Assembly: GCA_044866075.1 (NCBI GenBank)
Contig: JBIOTQ010000035.1
Location: forward strand, 1-11,107
Source: JBASRP01 sp044866075
GTDB lineage: Bacteria; Actinomycetota; AC-67
Direction of reading: 5' to 3'
DNA length: 11,107 nt
Part shown: positions 1 to 6,485 of the stretch, one piece after another
How the letters are laid out: each line of letters starts with the position of its first letter
How positions within the stretch are numbered: the stretch's first letter is position 1
Made by a program: the position numbers and the translations under genes
The notes under the pieces: generated by a model
What the model was told of the DNA's origin: nothing
What the model saw: only the letters and a program-made list of their open reading frames with translations
Database searches by the model: none

Positions 1-552
1 GCGACGAGCGACGTCCGCTCCTAATGCGCGAGCGCTCTCGATATCGCCTTCGCCTTCGTAAAAGGCACAGTCCAAGACAGCTCCGTTCAGTACGAAGCAC
101 CGCGCCTCAGCGGCGATATCGATGACGCCGGAGACCATAAGGACGGCGGCGGGGTCCAACCCCTTCGTCTGACCCTCGAGATCGGCGCTATCCGAATAGA
201 CTCGGGACGGGATCTGTTTCGGGAGAAGAGACTTCACGAAGGCGGGAAGGGAGACGCCGTCGATCTCCGACAGCGCAACGGCCCTCACCTCCCGCCCCAG
301 CAGCTCCCGCTCCAGCGTCGTCACCAGATCGTCTGCCGGTGAGATCAACTCGAGCCCCAGCTTCTCGGCGAGGATCAAGCAGAACGTCTCGCTCCCGTAG
401 AGGCGGACCTGTTCCGTATCCAGCGACGGCGGGTCCCAGAATCGGCCGATAGGAAGGACGGTTCCGCCTCCCGCCCGCCAAGCCCTCGCAACGTCCTCGC
501 GCTCGGGGTCGGGTTTCTCCGGGATCAAGAGGGTGAGGTCGGCGGTGTTCAA
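1..552 (-). CDS. ATP-grasp (R2K / DUF4343-like) protein, 3' part outside the window
   Basis: 184 codons are visible and no stop is reached, so the C-terminal half is missing. The stretch at residues 103-119 (LPAFVKSLLPKQIPSRVY, K107 the likely ATP-contacting lysine) and the block at 149-157 (EARCFVLNG) match what I know of the DUF4343/R2K ATP-grasp families. So does the preceding 'LYGSETFCLILAEKLGLELI' region (51-70). Members are presumed ATP-dependent carboxylate-amine or carboxylate-thiol ligases; the substrate here is unknown. The frame has a TAG at 565-567, so the start must lie below that. TTG at 550-552 is the first usable codon and has GGGG (559-562) six bases upstream. It begins only 12 bases after the DUF35 stop, so it is probably co-transcribed with the thiolase pair. 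Its third-position G+C, counted by hand, is roughly 78%, clearly below the neighbouring genes, which may mean later acquisition. Family call fairly sure, role unknown. Confidence 0.72.
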   Translation of the reverse strand, partial: MNTADLTLLIPEKPDPEREDVARAWRAGGGTVLPIGRFWDPPSLDTEQVRLYGSETFCLILAEKLGLELISPADDLVTTLERELLGREVRAVALSEIDGVSLPAFVKSLLPKQIPSRVYSDSADLEGQTKGLDPAAVLMVSGVIDIAAEARCFVLNGAVLDCAFYEGEGDIESARALGADVARR

Positions 553-564
553 GGCCGACCCCGG

Positions 565-996
565 CTAGGCCGGCCGGAACACCGGGATCGAGACGACGTC
601 GTCCTCGCCGCGCTGCTCGTCGCGAAAGCCGACCTGCACCGGCATCCCGCAACGCACGTCCTCGGGCGCGACGCCCTCGATGTTGGACGTCATCCGCACG
701 CCCTCCTCGAGCTCGACGATCGCGACGACATACGGGACGCGGTCTCGGAACGGTGGCAGGTCGTTCTGGTGGACGACGGTGAACGTGTAGACGGCCCCTC
801 GGCCGGAGGCTTCGCGCCAGGCCGTGTCGGTGGACCAGCAGTGCGGGCAGTGGTTGCGCGGATAGAAGTACGCGCGTCCGCACGAGCGGCACTCCTTGAT
901 CAGCAGCTTCCCCTCGCGCGTCGCGTCCCAGTAGGGCGCCGTCTCGAGGTCGGGCACCGGCAGGTGCCACGTCGCGATCTTCGGCATCTGCGGCAT
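565..996 (-). CDS. DUF35 zinc-ribbon/OB-fold protein, partner of the adjacent Ltp-type thiolase
   Basis: This 143-residue protein has a rubredoxin-like zinc ribbon with C36-x2-C39 and C50-x2-C53 (CRSCG ... CPHCW). An OB-fold follows, with the typical 'GRGAVYTFTVVHQ' strand at about 65-77 and 'VPYVVAIVELEEGVRMTSNI' at 87-106. DUF35 proteins bind SCP-x/Ltp-type thiolases. The DUF35 domain of ChsH2 is needed for Ltp2 retro-aldolase activity in steroid side-chain degradation, and an archaeal DUF35 protein bridges thiolase and HMG-CoA synthase. The ATG at 994-996 is adjacent to the upstream thiolase stop (997-999), so translation is probably coupled. A second ATG three codons in (985-987) is an alternative start. 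It most likely forms a cytoplasmic complex with the thiolase encoded just upstream. Family call very sure, reaction inferred. Confidence 0.92.
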   Translation of the reverse strand: MPQMPKIATWHLPVPDLETAPYWDATREGKLLIKECRSCGRAYFYPRNHCPHCWSTDTAWREASGRGAVYTFTVVHQNDLPPFRDRVPYVVAIVELEEGVRMTSNIEGVAPEDVRCGMPVQVGFRDEQRGEDDVVSIPVFRPA

Positions 997-2145
997 CTAC
1001 TCGACCCCGAGGATCAGGGTTCCCGTCGACGAGAACCAGCCGCCGGTTCCGTTGACCGCCGCGAGCTTCGCGTCCTTCACCTGCCGCCCCTCGGCTTCGC
1101 CGCGGAGCTGACGCGCAGCCTCGATGATGAGGAAAAGCCCGCGCATCCCGGGGTGGTTCGACGACAGGCCGCCGCCGTCCGTGTTGGTCGGCAGATCGCC
1201 GTCGATCGTCAGCCGGTTTCCCTCGACGAACCCGCCGCCCTCGCCCTTCTGGCAGAAGCCCAGCGCTTCCAGCGTCAGCAGCACCGTGATCGTGAAGGAG
1301 TCGTACGCCTGCAGCACGTCGATCTCCGATGGTTTCACGCCGGCCTGCGCGAACGCGCGCTCCGCGCTGTAGCGCGCGGGCGACTCGGTGAAGTCCTGCC
1401 ACTCGCTCATCGTGTGATGCGACACCGCCTCGGCCGCGCCCAGGACCCATACCGGTTTCTTGGGTAGGTCCTTCACGCGATCCTCGGCGACCAGCACGAC
1501 CGCGCCGCCGCCGTCCGAACGGATGCAGCAGTCGAGCTTGTGGAGCGGCGAGCAGATCGGACGCGAGCCGACCACGTCCTCAATCGTGATCGGATCGCGG
1601 TACATCGCCAGCGGGTTACGGGACGCGTTCGCGCGGGCCGCCACAGCGATCGCCGCGAGCTGCTCCGGCGTCGTTCCGAACTCGAACATGTGGCGCGTCG
1701 CCGCCATCGCGTGCCGGCCGATCACGGTGTGGCCGTAGGCCGACTCGAACTGCGCCGGGCCGCGCGCCTCGATCGCCACGTTCGCCGAACGGATCTTGCG
1801 CTTGAGGTCCGACCGCGACGTCGTGGCGTAGTTCAGCAACGCCACGTCGCAGAGCCCGGCCTCGATCGCGCCGACGGCGTGGTGGACGAAGAACTCCCAC
1901 GACGACCCGCCGACCTGCGTGCCGTCGACGTAGCCGGGGCGCAGACCCAGGTATTCACCGAGGATCAGCGGATGCATGATGTCGGAGCCGCACGAGAAGA
2001 GGCCGTCGACGTCCTCGGGTTTCAGTCCGGCGTCCGCGAGCGCGAGCGCCGCGCCCTCTTGATGCAGCTGCAGGGCGGTCGCGTTGGGGACCTCGCCGAA
2101 ACGAGACTCGGCGACGCCGGCGATCGCGACCTTCCTTCGGGGCAC
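997..2145 (-). CDS. SCP-x/Ltp-type thiolase-fold protein lacking both catalytic Cys residues (probable acyl-CoA retro-aldolase)
   Basis: This 382-residue protein has a thiolase fold of the nonspecific lipid-transfer/SCP-x class. The N-terminal 'KVAIAGVAESRFGEV' (5-19) is typical of the class. Where a thiolase carries its nucleophilic Cys (CASG-type motif) this protein has 'GGSSWEFFVHHAVGAIEAG' (79-97). The C-terminal CxG motif is replaced by 'VNGTGGWF' (364-371). A histidine is retained in 'LSSNHPGMRG' (327-336), and Y281 lies in 'QAYDSF', the conserved YDxF motif. Loss of both cysteines argues against Claisen thiolysis and fits Ltp2-like aldolases, which use other residues. The start is GTG at 2143-2145. 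There is no Shine-Dalgarno, but a TAGCCT -10 lies six bases upstream, so the mRNA is probably leaderless. It is the first gene of the minus-strand unit, followed with zero spacing by its DUF35 partner. Family sure, reaction inferred. Confidence 0.9.
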   Translation of the reverse strand: MPRRKVAIAGVAESRFGEVPNATALQLHQEGAALALADAGLKPEDVDGLFSCGSDIMHPLILGEYLGLRPGYVDGTQVGGSSWEFFVHHAVGAIEAGLCDVALLNYATTSRSDLKRKIRSANVAIEARGPAQFESAYGHTVIGRHAMAATRHMFEFGTTPEQLAAIAVAARANASRNPLAMYRDPITIEDVVGSRPICSPLHKLDCCIRSDGGGAVVLVAEDRVKDLPKKPVWVLGAAEAVSHHTMSEWQDFTESPARYSAERAFAQAGVKPSEIDVLQAYDSFTITVLLTLEALGFCQKGEGGGFVEGNRLTIDGDLPTNTDGGGLSSNHPGMRGLFLIIEAARQLRGEAEGRQVKDAKLAAVNGTGGWFSSTGTLILGVE

Positions 2146-2151
2146 GAAGGC

Positions 2152-2157
2152 AGGCTA
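2152..2157 (-). promoter_or_regulatory. -10 hexamer TAGCCT of the leftward leaderless promoter
   Basis: Read on the minus strand, TAGCCT fits the actinobacterial TANNNT -10 consensus. Its downstream edge lies six bases before the GTG start at 2145, where transcription would begin, so the message would be leaderless; no Shine-Dalgarno is present. No convincing -35 is seen, and that position falls inside the palindrome at 2161-2186. Confidence 0.55.
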
Positions 2158-2160
2158 GCG

Positions 2161-2186
2161 GAAAGTGTTCAACGCTGAACACTTTC
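2161..2186. promoter_or_regulatory. 26-bp palindromic operator, probably for a TetR/AcrR-type regulator
   Basis: The arms GAAAGTGTTCA (2161-2171) and TGAACACTTTC (2176-2186) are perfect inverted repeats around the spacer ACGC. The centre (2173.5) is 16.5 bases from the inner edge of both -10 hexamers (2157 and 2190). A dimeric protein bound here would therefore cover both -35 zones and could control both arms together. The size and GTTC-N6-GAAC core resemble TetR-family operators of lipid-catabolism loci. It does not match the KstR or KstR2 consensus as I remember them. No regulator gene lies in the window. It is not a terminator, since no T-run follows on either side and it lies between divergent starts. 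Confidence 0.8.
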
Positions 2187-2189
2187 GAT

Positions 2190-2195
2190 TAGGTT
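2190..2195 (+). promoter_or_regulatory. -10 hexamer TAGGTT of the rightward leaderless promoter
   Basis: TAGGTT fits TANNNT and ends nine bases before the GTG at 2205. The intervening TCCATTGCC has no Shine-Dalgarno, so transcription probably starts at or within two or three bases of the start codon. It mirrors the leftward -10 exactly about the palindrome centre. Confidence 0.55.
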
Positions 2196-2204
2196 TCCAT
2201 TGCC

Positions 2205-3488
2205 GTGAACGAACGCACGAACGTCGACCGCACGACGGGCTTCCTCGACCCGAACGAGGCCCTCCCCGACGACGAGCGCATCGCGCATCAGACGGAGGTC
2301 CTGAAGCGCACGGTCGAGATCTGCTGGGAGAAGTCGCCGCACTACCGCGCGAAGCTCGAAGAGGCGGGACTGAAGCCGGCCGATATCCAATCGCTGGACG
2401 ATCTCCCGCGTATCCCGATCACGTCGAAGAAGGAAGCGGTCGGCACGACGACGATCGGAACCGGCACGATCCCGCTGCAGGAGGCGAAGCGCATCTTCGT
2501 CTCGCCGGGGCCGATGTTCTACGCGGCGCAGCGCCGCACCGATCCACCGCTCGAGCGCGGCCGCACACCGCTGGGGCTCGCCTACCACGCGATGGGCTTC
2601 CGCGAGGGCGACATCGTGCTCAACACGTTCTCGTATCACTTGGTTCCGGCCGGACACGGTCTCGAGGAACAGCTCACCGCGATGGGTTGCGCCGTCGTCC
2701 CCGCCGGACCGCAGAACACCGACCTGCAGGCGGAGATCCTCGCGAAGCTGCCCGTGACCGGATACGTGGGCACTCCGAACTTCCTGAAGATCCTGTGCGT
2801 GAAGGCGACCGAGCTCGGCTTCGACACGCGCAGCGACTGGAAGCTCGAGGTCGCGTTCGTGACAGCGGAACGACTCTCCGAAGAGCTGCGCGCGGAGCTC
2901 GAGGAAAGAACGGGCGCGCGCGTCCGTCAGATCTACGGTTCCGCGGACGGCCTGATGCCCGCGTACGAGTGCTGGGCGGCGCAGGGCATGCACCTTCATC
3001 CCGATCAGGTGCTGGAGGTACTCGATCCCGAGACGCACGAGCCGGTGCCGAACGGAACGCCCGGCGAGGTGATCGCCACGGTCGCGAACCCGAACCGGCC
3101 GCTGCTGCGCTTCGCGAACCTCGATCTCGTGTCGCTGCGCGACGATCCGTGCCCGTGCGGCCGGACGGGCCCGCGCATCGAACGGTTCGTGGGCCGGACC
3201 GACGAGTCGACGAAGGTGCGCGGGATGTTCCTCTACCCCGAGGAGATCGCGCAGACCCTCGCGCGATTCCCGGAGATTGTTCGCTGGCAGGCGGTCGTCG
3301 GGCGCGACACACGCGGCGCCGACGATCTCCGGGTACGCGTCGAGCTGAAGGGCGATGAGCCGGACGGGTTCAAGGAGAACCTCATCGGGGCTCTCCGCGG
3401 TCGCATCCGGCTGCGCGCGGAGATCGACATCGTTGCGCCGGGCACGATCCCCGAGGGCGCAAAGCGTCTCGAAGACGCGCGCACCTGA
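2205..3488 (+). CDS. PaaK-like adenylate-forming protein (phenylacetate-CoA ligase family) with altered phosphate-binding loop
   Basis: This 427-residue protein is close in length to PaaK ligases. Family marks are the N-terminal helix region with 'SPHYRAKLEEAGLKPADI' (44-61) and 'LPRIPITSKKE' (67-77), 'YVGTPNFLKIL' (187-197), the A5-like 'IYGSADG' (243-249), the cysteine motif 'PCPCGRTGPRI' (315-325), the A8-like 'FVGRTDESTKVRG' (328-340) and a C-terminal 'GTIPEGAKR' (413-421) whose K420 sits where the adenylation lysine is expected. The usual Ser/Thr/Gly-rich loop (SSGTTGxP) is absent: residues 98-109 read 'FVSPGPMFYAAQ'. I recall a PaaK-like subfamily with this SPGP form, so it may be intact but divergent. 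It may make an acyl-CoA or acyl-AMP from an unknown aromatic or cyclic acid. GTG start chosen from the leaderless promoter. Four bases separate it from the next gene. Confidence 0.85.
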   Translation: MNERTNVDRTTGFLDPNEALPDDERIAHQTEVLKRTVEICWEKSPHYRAKLEEAGLKPADIQSLDDLPRIPITSKKEAVGTTTIGTGTIPLQEAKRIFVSPGPMFYAAQRRTDPPLERGRTPLGLAYHAMGFREGDIVLNTFSYHLVPAGHGLEEQLTAMGCAVVPAGPQNTDLQAEILAKLPVTGYVGTPNFLKILCVKATELGFDTRSDWKLEVAFVTAERLSEELRAELEERTGARVRQIYGSADGLMPAYECWAAQGMHLHPDQVLEVLDPETHEPVPNGTPGEVIATVANPNRPLLRFANLDLVSLRDDPCPCGRTGPRIERFVGRTDESTKVRGMFLYPEEIAQTLARFPEIVRWQAVVGRDTRGADDLRVRVELKGDEPDGFKENLIGALRGRIRLRAEIDIVAPGTIPEGAKRLEDART

Positions 3489-3492
3489 ACAG

Positions 3493-4530
3493 ATGCGCTT
3501 CGCTCTGAATCCCGAGCAGATCGCCTTCCGCGACACCGCGCGCGCGTTCCTCGCGAACCGCGTGCGCGTTCGCGAGCTGATCGAGCTCCCCGGCGCGCAC
3601 GATCCCGCGCTGTTCAAGGAGATCGCCGGCTTGGGATGGCTCGGCGTCGGCGCTCCCGCAGCGGCCGGCGGGCAGGGCTTGAGCTTCGTGGAAACCGCGC
3701 TGCTCGCCGAGGAGACCGGGCGCACGTTGTTGCCGGGTCCGTTCCTCGGGACGCTCATCGCTGTCGAGGCGGCACCGACGCCAGCCTCGCTCCTTGCCGG
3801 ACTTGTGTCCGGCGACCTCTCGGCGGGCGTCCAGATCCCTACGGGACGGCCGGGCCTTCGACTCGTCCGAAACCGGCTCCGAGGCGCGGAGCCGTTGGTG
3901 CAATGCGCCGCGGTTGCGGACGTCCTTCTCGTCGTCGGGACGACCTCGGACGGGCCGGCGCCGTTCTTCGTTCGCTCGTCCGAGACTGCGATCGAACCGG
4001 TGGAGTCCGCCGATCTCACGCGACCAGTCGCGCACGTGCGCTTCGACGGCGCGCGCGTCGAGGAACGACTCGACACGACGCTCCTCCCTCGCTTGATCGA
4101 TCGCGCGCGGGTCCTGGTCGCCGCGGACGCGGTCGGCGGTGCGGAGCAGGCGCTGGAGATGGCGGTCGCCTACGCCAAGGACCGGCAACAGTTCGATCGA
4201 GCCATCGGCTCGTTCCAGGCCGTGAAGCACCGGGCCGCCGATGCATGGCGCACGCTCGAGAGCGCGCGCCTCGCGACCTGGTACGCGGCGTGGGCTCTCG
4301 CGAACGACGCGCCGGACGCGCACACCGCCGCGCTCGCGGCGAAAGCGGCGGCCGGCGACGCGTTCGTGCGTTGCGCGGCCGACTCGATCCAGATCCACGG
4401 CGGGATCGGGTTCACCTGGGAGCACGATGCGCACCTCTACTACCGGCGCGCGCTGGCCGATCAAGCGATGCTCGGCGACGCGACGGCGATGCGCGACGCG
4501 GTCGCGGCCGACGTCCTCGAACGCGCATGA
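3493..4530 (+). CDS. Acyl-CoA dehydrogenase family protein, short, FadE-like
   Basis: This 345-residue protein is shorter than typical acyl-CoA dehydrogenases (about 380-400). The order is an N-terminal helical domain (1-110, 'EIAGLGWLGVGAPAAAGGQG' at 43-62), a shortened middle beta domain (about 111-190) and a C-terminal helical domain with the FAD-binding 'DRQQFDRAIGSFQAVKH' (230-246) and 'QIHGGIGFTWEHD' (300-312). Around 325-335 the usual Tyr-Glu-Gly-Thr catalytic segment is replaced by 'MLGDATAMR', so the canonical Glu base is not visible. This pattern recalls subunits of the alpha2beta2 dehydrogenases of steroid side-chain degradation, in which one subunit lacks the base. No partner subunit lies nearby. 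The ATG at 3493 gives a start matching the family (MRFALNPEQIAFRDTAR); the frame stays open further upstream but that part overlaps the ligase gene. It probably introduces an alpha,beta double bond into the CoA ester. Confidence 0.87.
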   Translation: MRFALNPEQIAFRDTARAFLANRVRVRELIELPGAHDPALFKEIAGLGWLGVGAPAAAGGQGLSFVETALLAEETGRTLLPGPFLGTLIAVEAAPTPASLLAGLVSGDLSAGVQIPTGRPGLRLVRNRLRGAEPLVQCAAVADVLLVVGTTSDGPAPFFVRSSETAIEPVESADLTRPVAHVRFDGARVEERLDTTLLPRLIDRARVLVAADAVGGAEQALEMAVAYAKDRQQFDRAIGSFQAVKHRAADAWRTLESARLATWYAAWALANDAPDAHTAALAAKAAAGDAFVRCAADSIQIHGGIGFTWEHDAHLYYRRALADQAMLGDATAMRDAVAADVLERA

Positions 4531-6029
4531 CGGACGTCACACTCGGCATCGCCGCCCACGCCCGTTCGCGTCCCGACGCCGTCGCGCTCGTCGGCGGCGA
4601 CCGGCGCATCACCTACGCGGAACTCGACCGGCTCGCGAACCAGGCCGCGCGCGCGTTCGCCAAACGCGGCGTGCGCAGGGGAGACCGGGTCGCCGTCGCG
4701 TTGCGCAACCGCCCCGAGTTCCTCGTCGCCGCGAACGGCGCGGCGCGCCTCGGCGCCGAGGTGATCCCCCTCTCGTGGCGTTACAAGCACGACGAGGTCG
4801 TCGCCATCGTCACAGACGCGCGCGCGCCCCTCGTCGTCGCCGAAGCCGACGCGCGCAAGACGATGGAGGGCCTGCCCGCACTCCACCTCGGCGGCGAGTA
4901 CGAAGCCGCGCTCGACGCCGAGTCCAACGAGCAACCGGACAACGCACTCGACCCGGCGCCGGTGTTCTTCCGCTACTACACGTCCGGCACGACGGGTGTT
5001 CCCAAGGCCATCGAGCGTCCGCACCCCGCGCTCGACACATATCTCGCGGGCGTCGTCGGGTATCCGCTCCTCGCCGATCTAACGACACCGGAGGAGACGC
5101 ACCTCGTGTGCGGGCCGCTGTACCACACCGCGCCGTGCGCGTTCGCGAACTACGCGCTGCTGCTCGGGCACAAACTGGTTCTCGTCGAGCACTTCGACGC
5201 TGCGGACTGTATGACGCTGATCGAGCGCGAGCGCGTGTCGTGGACCCACATGGTCCCGATCAACTTCATCCGCATCCTCGCGCTACCCGACGACGTTCGC
5301 ACGCGGCACGATCTGGGTTCGATCAAACGCGTCCTGCACGCGGCCGCACCGTGTCCGGTCGACGTGAAGCGCCGCATCATGGACGTCTTCCCGCCCGACA
5401 CCGTCTGGGAGTACTACGGCATGACCGAAGGTCTCGCGACGATCATCTCGCCGCAGGAGTGGCTGGCGAAGCCGGGCAGCGTCGGGCGCGCGGGGCCGAA
5501 CCTGGTTGTGTCGATCCTCGACGAGGACGGAACGGAATTGCCCGAGGGCGAGGTAGGGCTCATCTACGTCTCGCCAATGGGCGGCGTGAAGTTCGAGTAC
5601 GCCGGCGCTCCCGAGAAGACCGCGCAAGCCTGGCGCGGCGAACGATACACGGTCGGCGACATGGGTTACCTGGATGAAGACGGCTACCTCTTCCTCACCG
5701 ACCGCAAGATCGACATGATCATCTCGGGCGGCGCCAACATCTATCCGGCCGAGGTCGAGGCCGTCCTCTACCGGCACCCGGCTGTCGGCGACTGCACCGT
5801 TATCGGCATCCCCGACGAGGAGTGGGGCGAGTCCGTGCTCGGCATCGTCGAGCCGCGCGCGCCGGTCTCGGAGGACGAGCTCATTGCCTTCTGCCGCGCG
5901 AACCTCGCGCACTACAAGTGTCCCAAGCGCATCGAGTTCCTCGACACCATGCCCCGAGACCCGAACGGCAAGGTGCGGAAGCGCGAACTGCGCGACCGTC
6001 ACTGGGCCGGTCGCGACAGGAAGATCTGA
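4527..6029 (+). CDS. AMP-dependent acyl-CoA synthetase (ANL superfamily, FadD-like)
   Basis: This 500-residue protein is a complete class I adenylate-forming enzyme. It activates a carboxylic acid to acyl-AMP and then acyl-CoA in the cytoplasm. Motifs in order: P-loop 'YTSGTTGVPKAIE' (151-163), A5 'YYGMTEG' (296-302), A7 'YTVGDMGYLDEDGY' (374-387) with D378, A8 'LTDRKIDMIISGGANIYPAE' with R393, and A10 'PNGKVRKREL' with the adenylation lysine K482. All catalytic elements are intact, unlike the PaaK-like protein two genes upstream. The ATG overlaps the dehydrogenase stop as ATGA (4527-4530), implying translational coupling. Chain length or ring preference cannot be read from sequence. The neighbours suggest a bulky or branched acid rather than a simple fatty acid. 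Confidence 0.94.
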   Translation: MTDVTLGIAAHARSRPDAVALVGGDRRITYAELDRLANQAARAFAKRGVRRGDRVAVALRNRPEFLVAANGAARLGAEVIPLSWRYKHDEVVAIVTDARAPLVVAEADARKTMEGLPALHLGGEYEAALDAESNEQPDNALDPAPVFFRYYTSGTTGVPKAIERPHPALDTYLAGVVGYPLLADLTTPEETHLVCGPLYHTAPCAFANYALLLGHKLVLVEHFDAADCMTLIERERVSWTHMVPINFIRILALPDDVRTRHDLGSIKRVLHAAAPCPVDVKRRIMDVFPPDTVWEYYGMTEGLATIISPQEWLAKPGSVGRAGPNLVVSILDEDGTELPEGEVGLIYVSPMGGVKFEYAGAPEKTAQAWRGERYTVGDMGYLDEDGYLFLTDRKIDMIISGGANIYPAEVEAVLYRHPAVGDCTVIGIPDEEWGESVLGIVEPRAPVSEDELIAFCRANLAHYKCPKRIEFLDTMPRDPNGKVRKRELRDRHWAGRDRKI

Positions 6030-6058
6030 TGACGACGCGAGCTCTCACGCCGCGCCGC

Positions 6059-6064
6059 TAGACT
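6059..6064 (+). promoter_or_regulatory. -10 hexamer TAGACT of a possible internal leaderless promoter
   Basis: TAGACT fits TANNNT and ends seven bases before the GTG at 6072. No Shine-Dalgarno lies in that interval (TCGCTCG). The 42-bp gap after the synthetase stop is the widest in the plus-strand unit before 7693. The second DUF35-thiolase pair may thus be transcribed on its own in addition to read-through. No -35 or palindrome is evident here. Confidence 0.45.
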
Positions 6065-6071
6065 TCGCTCG

Positions 6072-6485
6072 GTGACGGACAAACCGTTCAGACTCCTGCC
6101 GAAACTCACGCCGGAGAACGAGTTCTTCTGGACGTCCGGCGCGACCGGCGCACTTCGCTTCCTGCGCTGCGGCGCGTGTGGGTACTACGTGCACCCCCCG
6201 GCGCCCGTCTGCGCCCACTGTCTCTCCCGCGAACTGGCCCCGGAACCGGTCAGCGGACGCGGGACGGTGTATTCGTTCACGATCAACCACCAGCGGTGGA
6301 ACCCCACGGTTCCGACGCCCTATGTGATCGGGCTCGTTGAGATCGACGAACAACGTGATGTTCGATTGACCACGAACATCATCAACTGCGATCCGGAACG
6401 GGTGTGCGTCGGCATGCGCGTTCGCGTGACGTTCGATCGTGACGGCGAGGTGTACCTGCCGCTGTTCGAGCCGGACGAGTCGTAA
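6072..6485 (+). CDS. DUF35 zinc-ribbon/OB-fold protein, second copy
   Basis: This 137-residue protein has the same architecture as the minus-strand DUF35 protein but is clearly diverged. The zinc ribbon is C33-x2-C36 and C47-x2-C50 (CGACG ... CAHC). The OB-fold has 'GRGTVYSFTINHQRW' (62-76) and 'TPYVIGLVEIDEQRDVRLTTNI' (82-103). It should bind the thiolase encoded immediately after it: its TAA shares one base with that gene's ATG (TAATG at 6483-6487). The partner order (DUF35 first) is the reverse of the left arm. The start is GTG at 6072, with no Shine-Dalgarno but a -10 hexamer in the leaderless position. In steroid degraders such a partner is required for Ltp2 aldolase activity; its role here is inferred from that pairing. 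Confidence 0.92.
   Translation: MTDKPFRLLPKLTPENEFFWTSGATGALRFLRCGACGYYVHPPAPVCAHCLSRELAPEPVSGRGTVYSFTINHQRWNPTVPTPYVIGLVEIDEQRDVRLTTNIINCDPERVCVGMRVRVTFDRDGEVYLPLFEPDES

Noticed and set aside
188..1450. A 420-codon open frame on the minus strand across three genes
   Set aside because: Its product is Arg/Gly/Ala-rich with no domain, and it overlaps three genes in other frames whose products match known families with intact motifs. It is a shadow frame of GC-rich coding DNA.
2169..4076. A 635-codon open frame on the minus strand opposite the PaaK-like and dehydrogenase genes
   Set aside because: It is antisense to two well-supported genes, of biased Arg/Ser/Ala composition, and runs through the divergent promoter; no domain is recognisable.
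6029..6061. A ten-codon frame beginning with an ATGA-type overlap at the synthetase stop, resembling a leader peptide
   Set aside because: No Shine-Dalgarno, no regulatory codon run, and its stop codon lies within the -10 hexamer; chance is enough to explain it.
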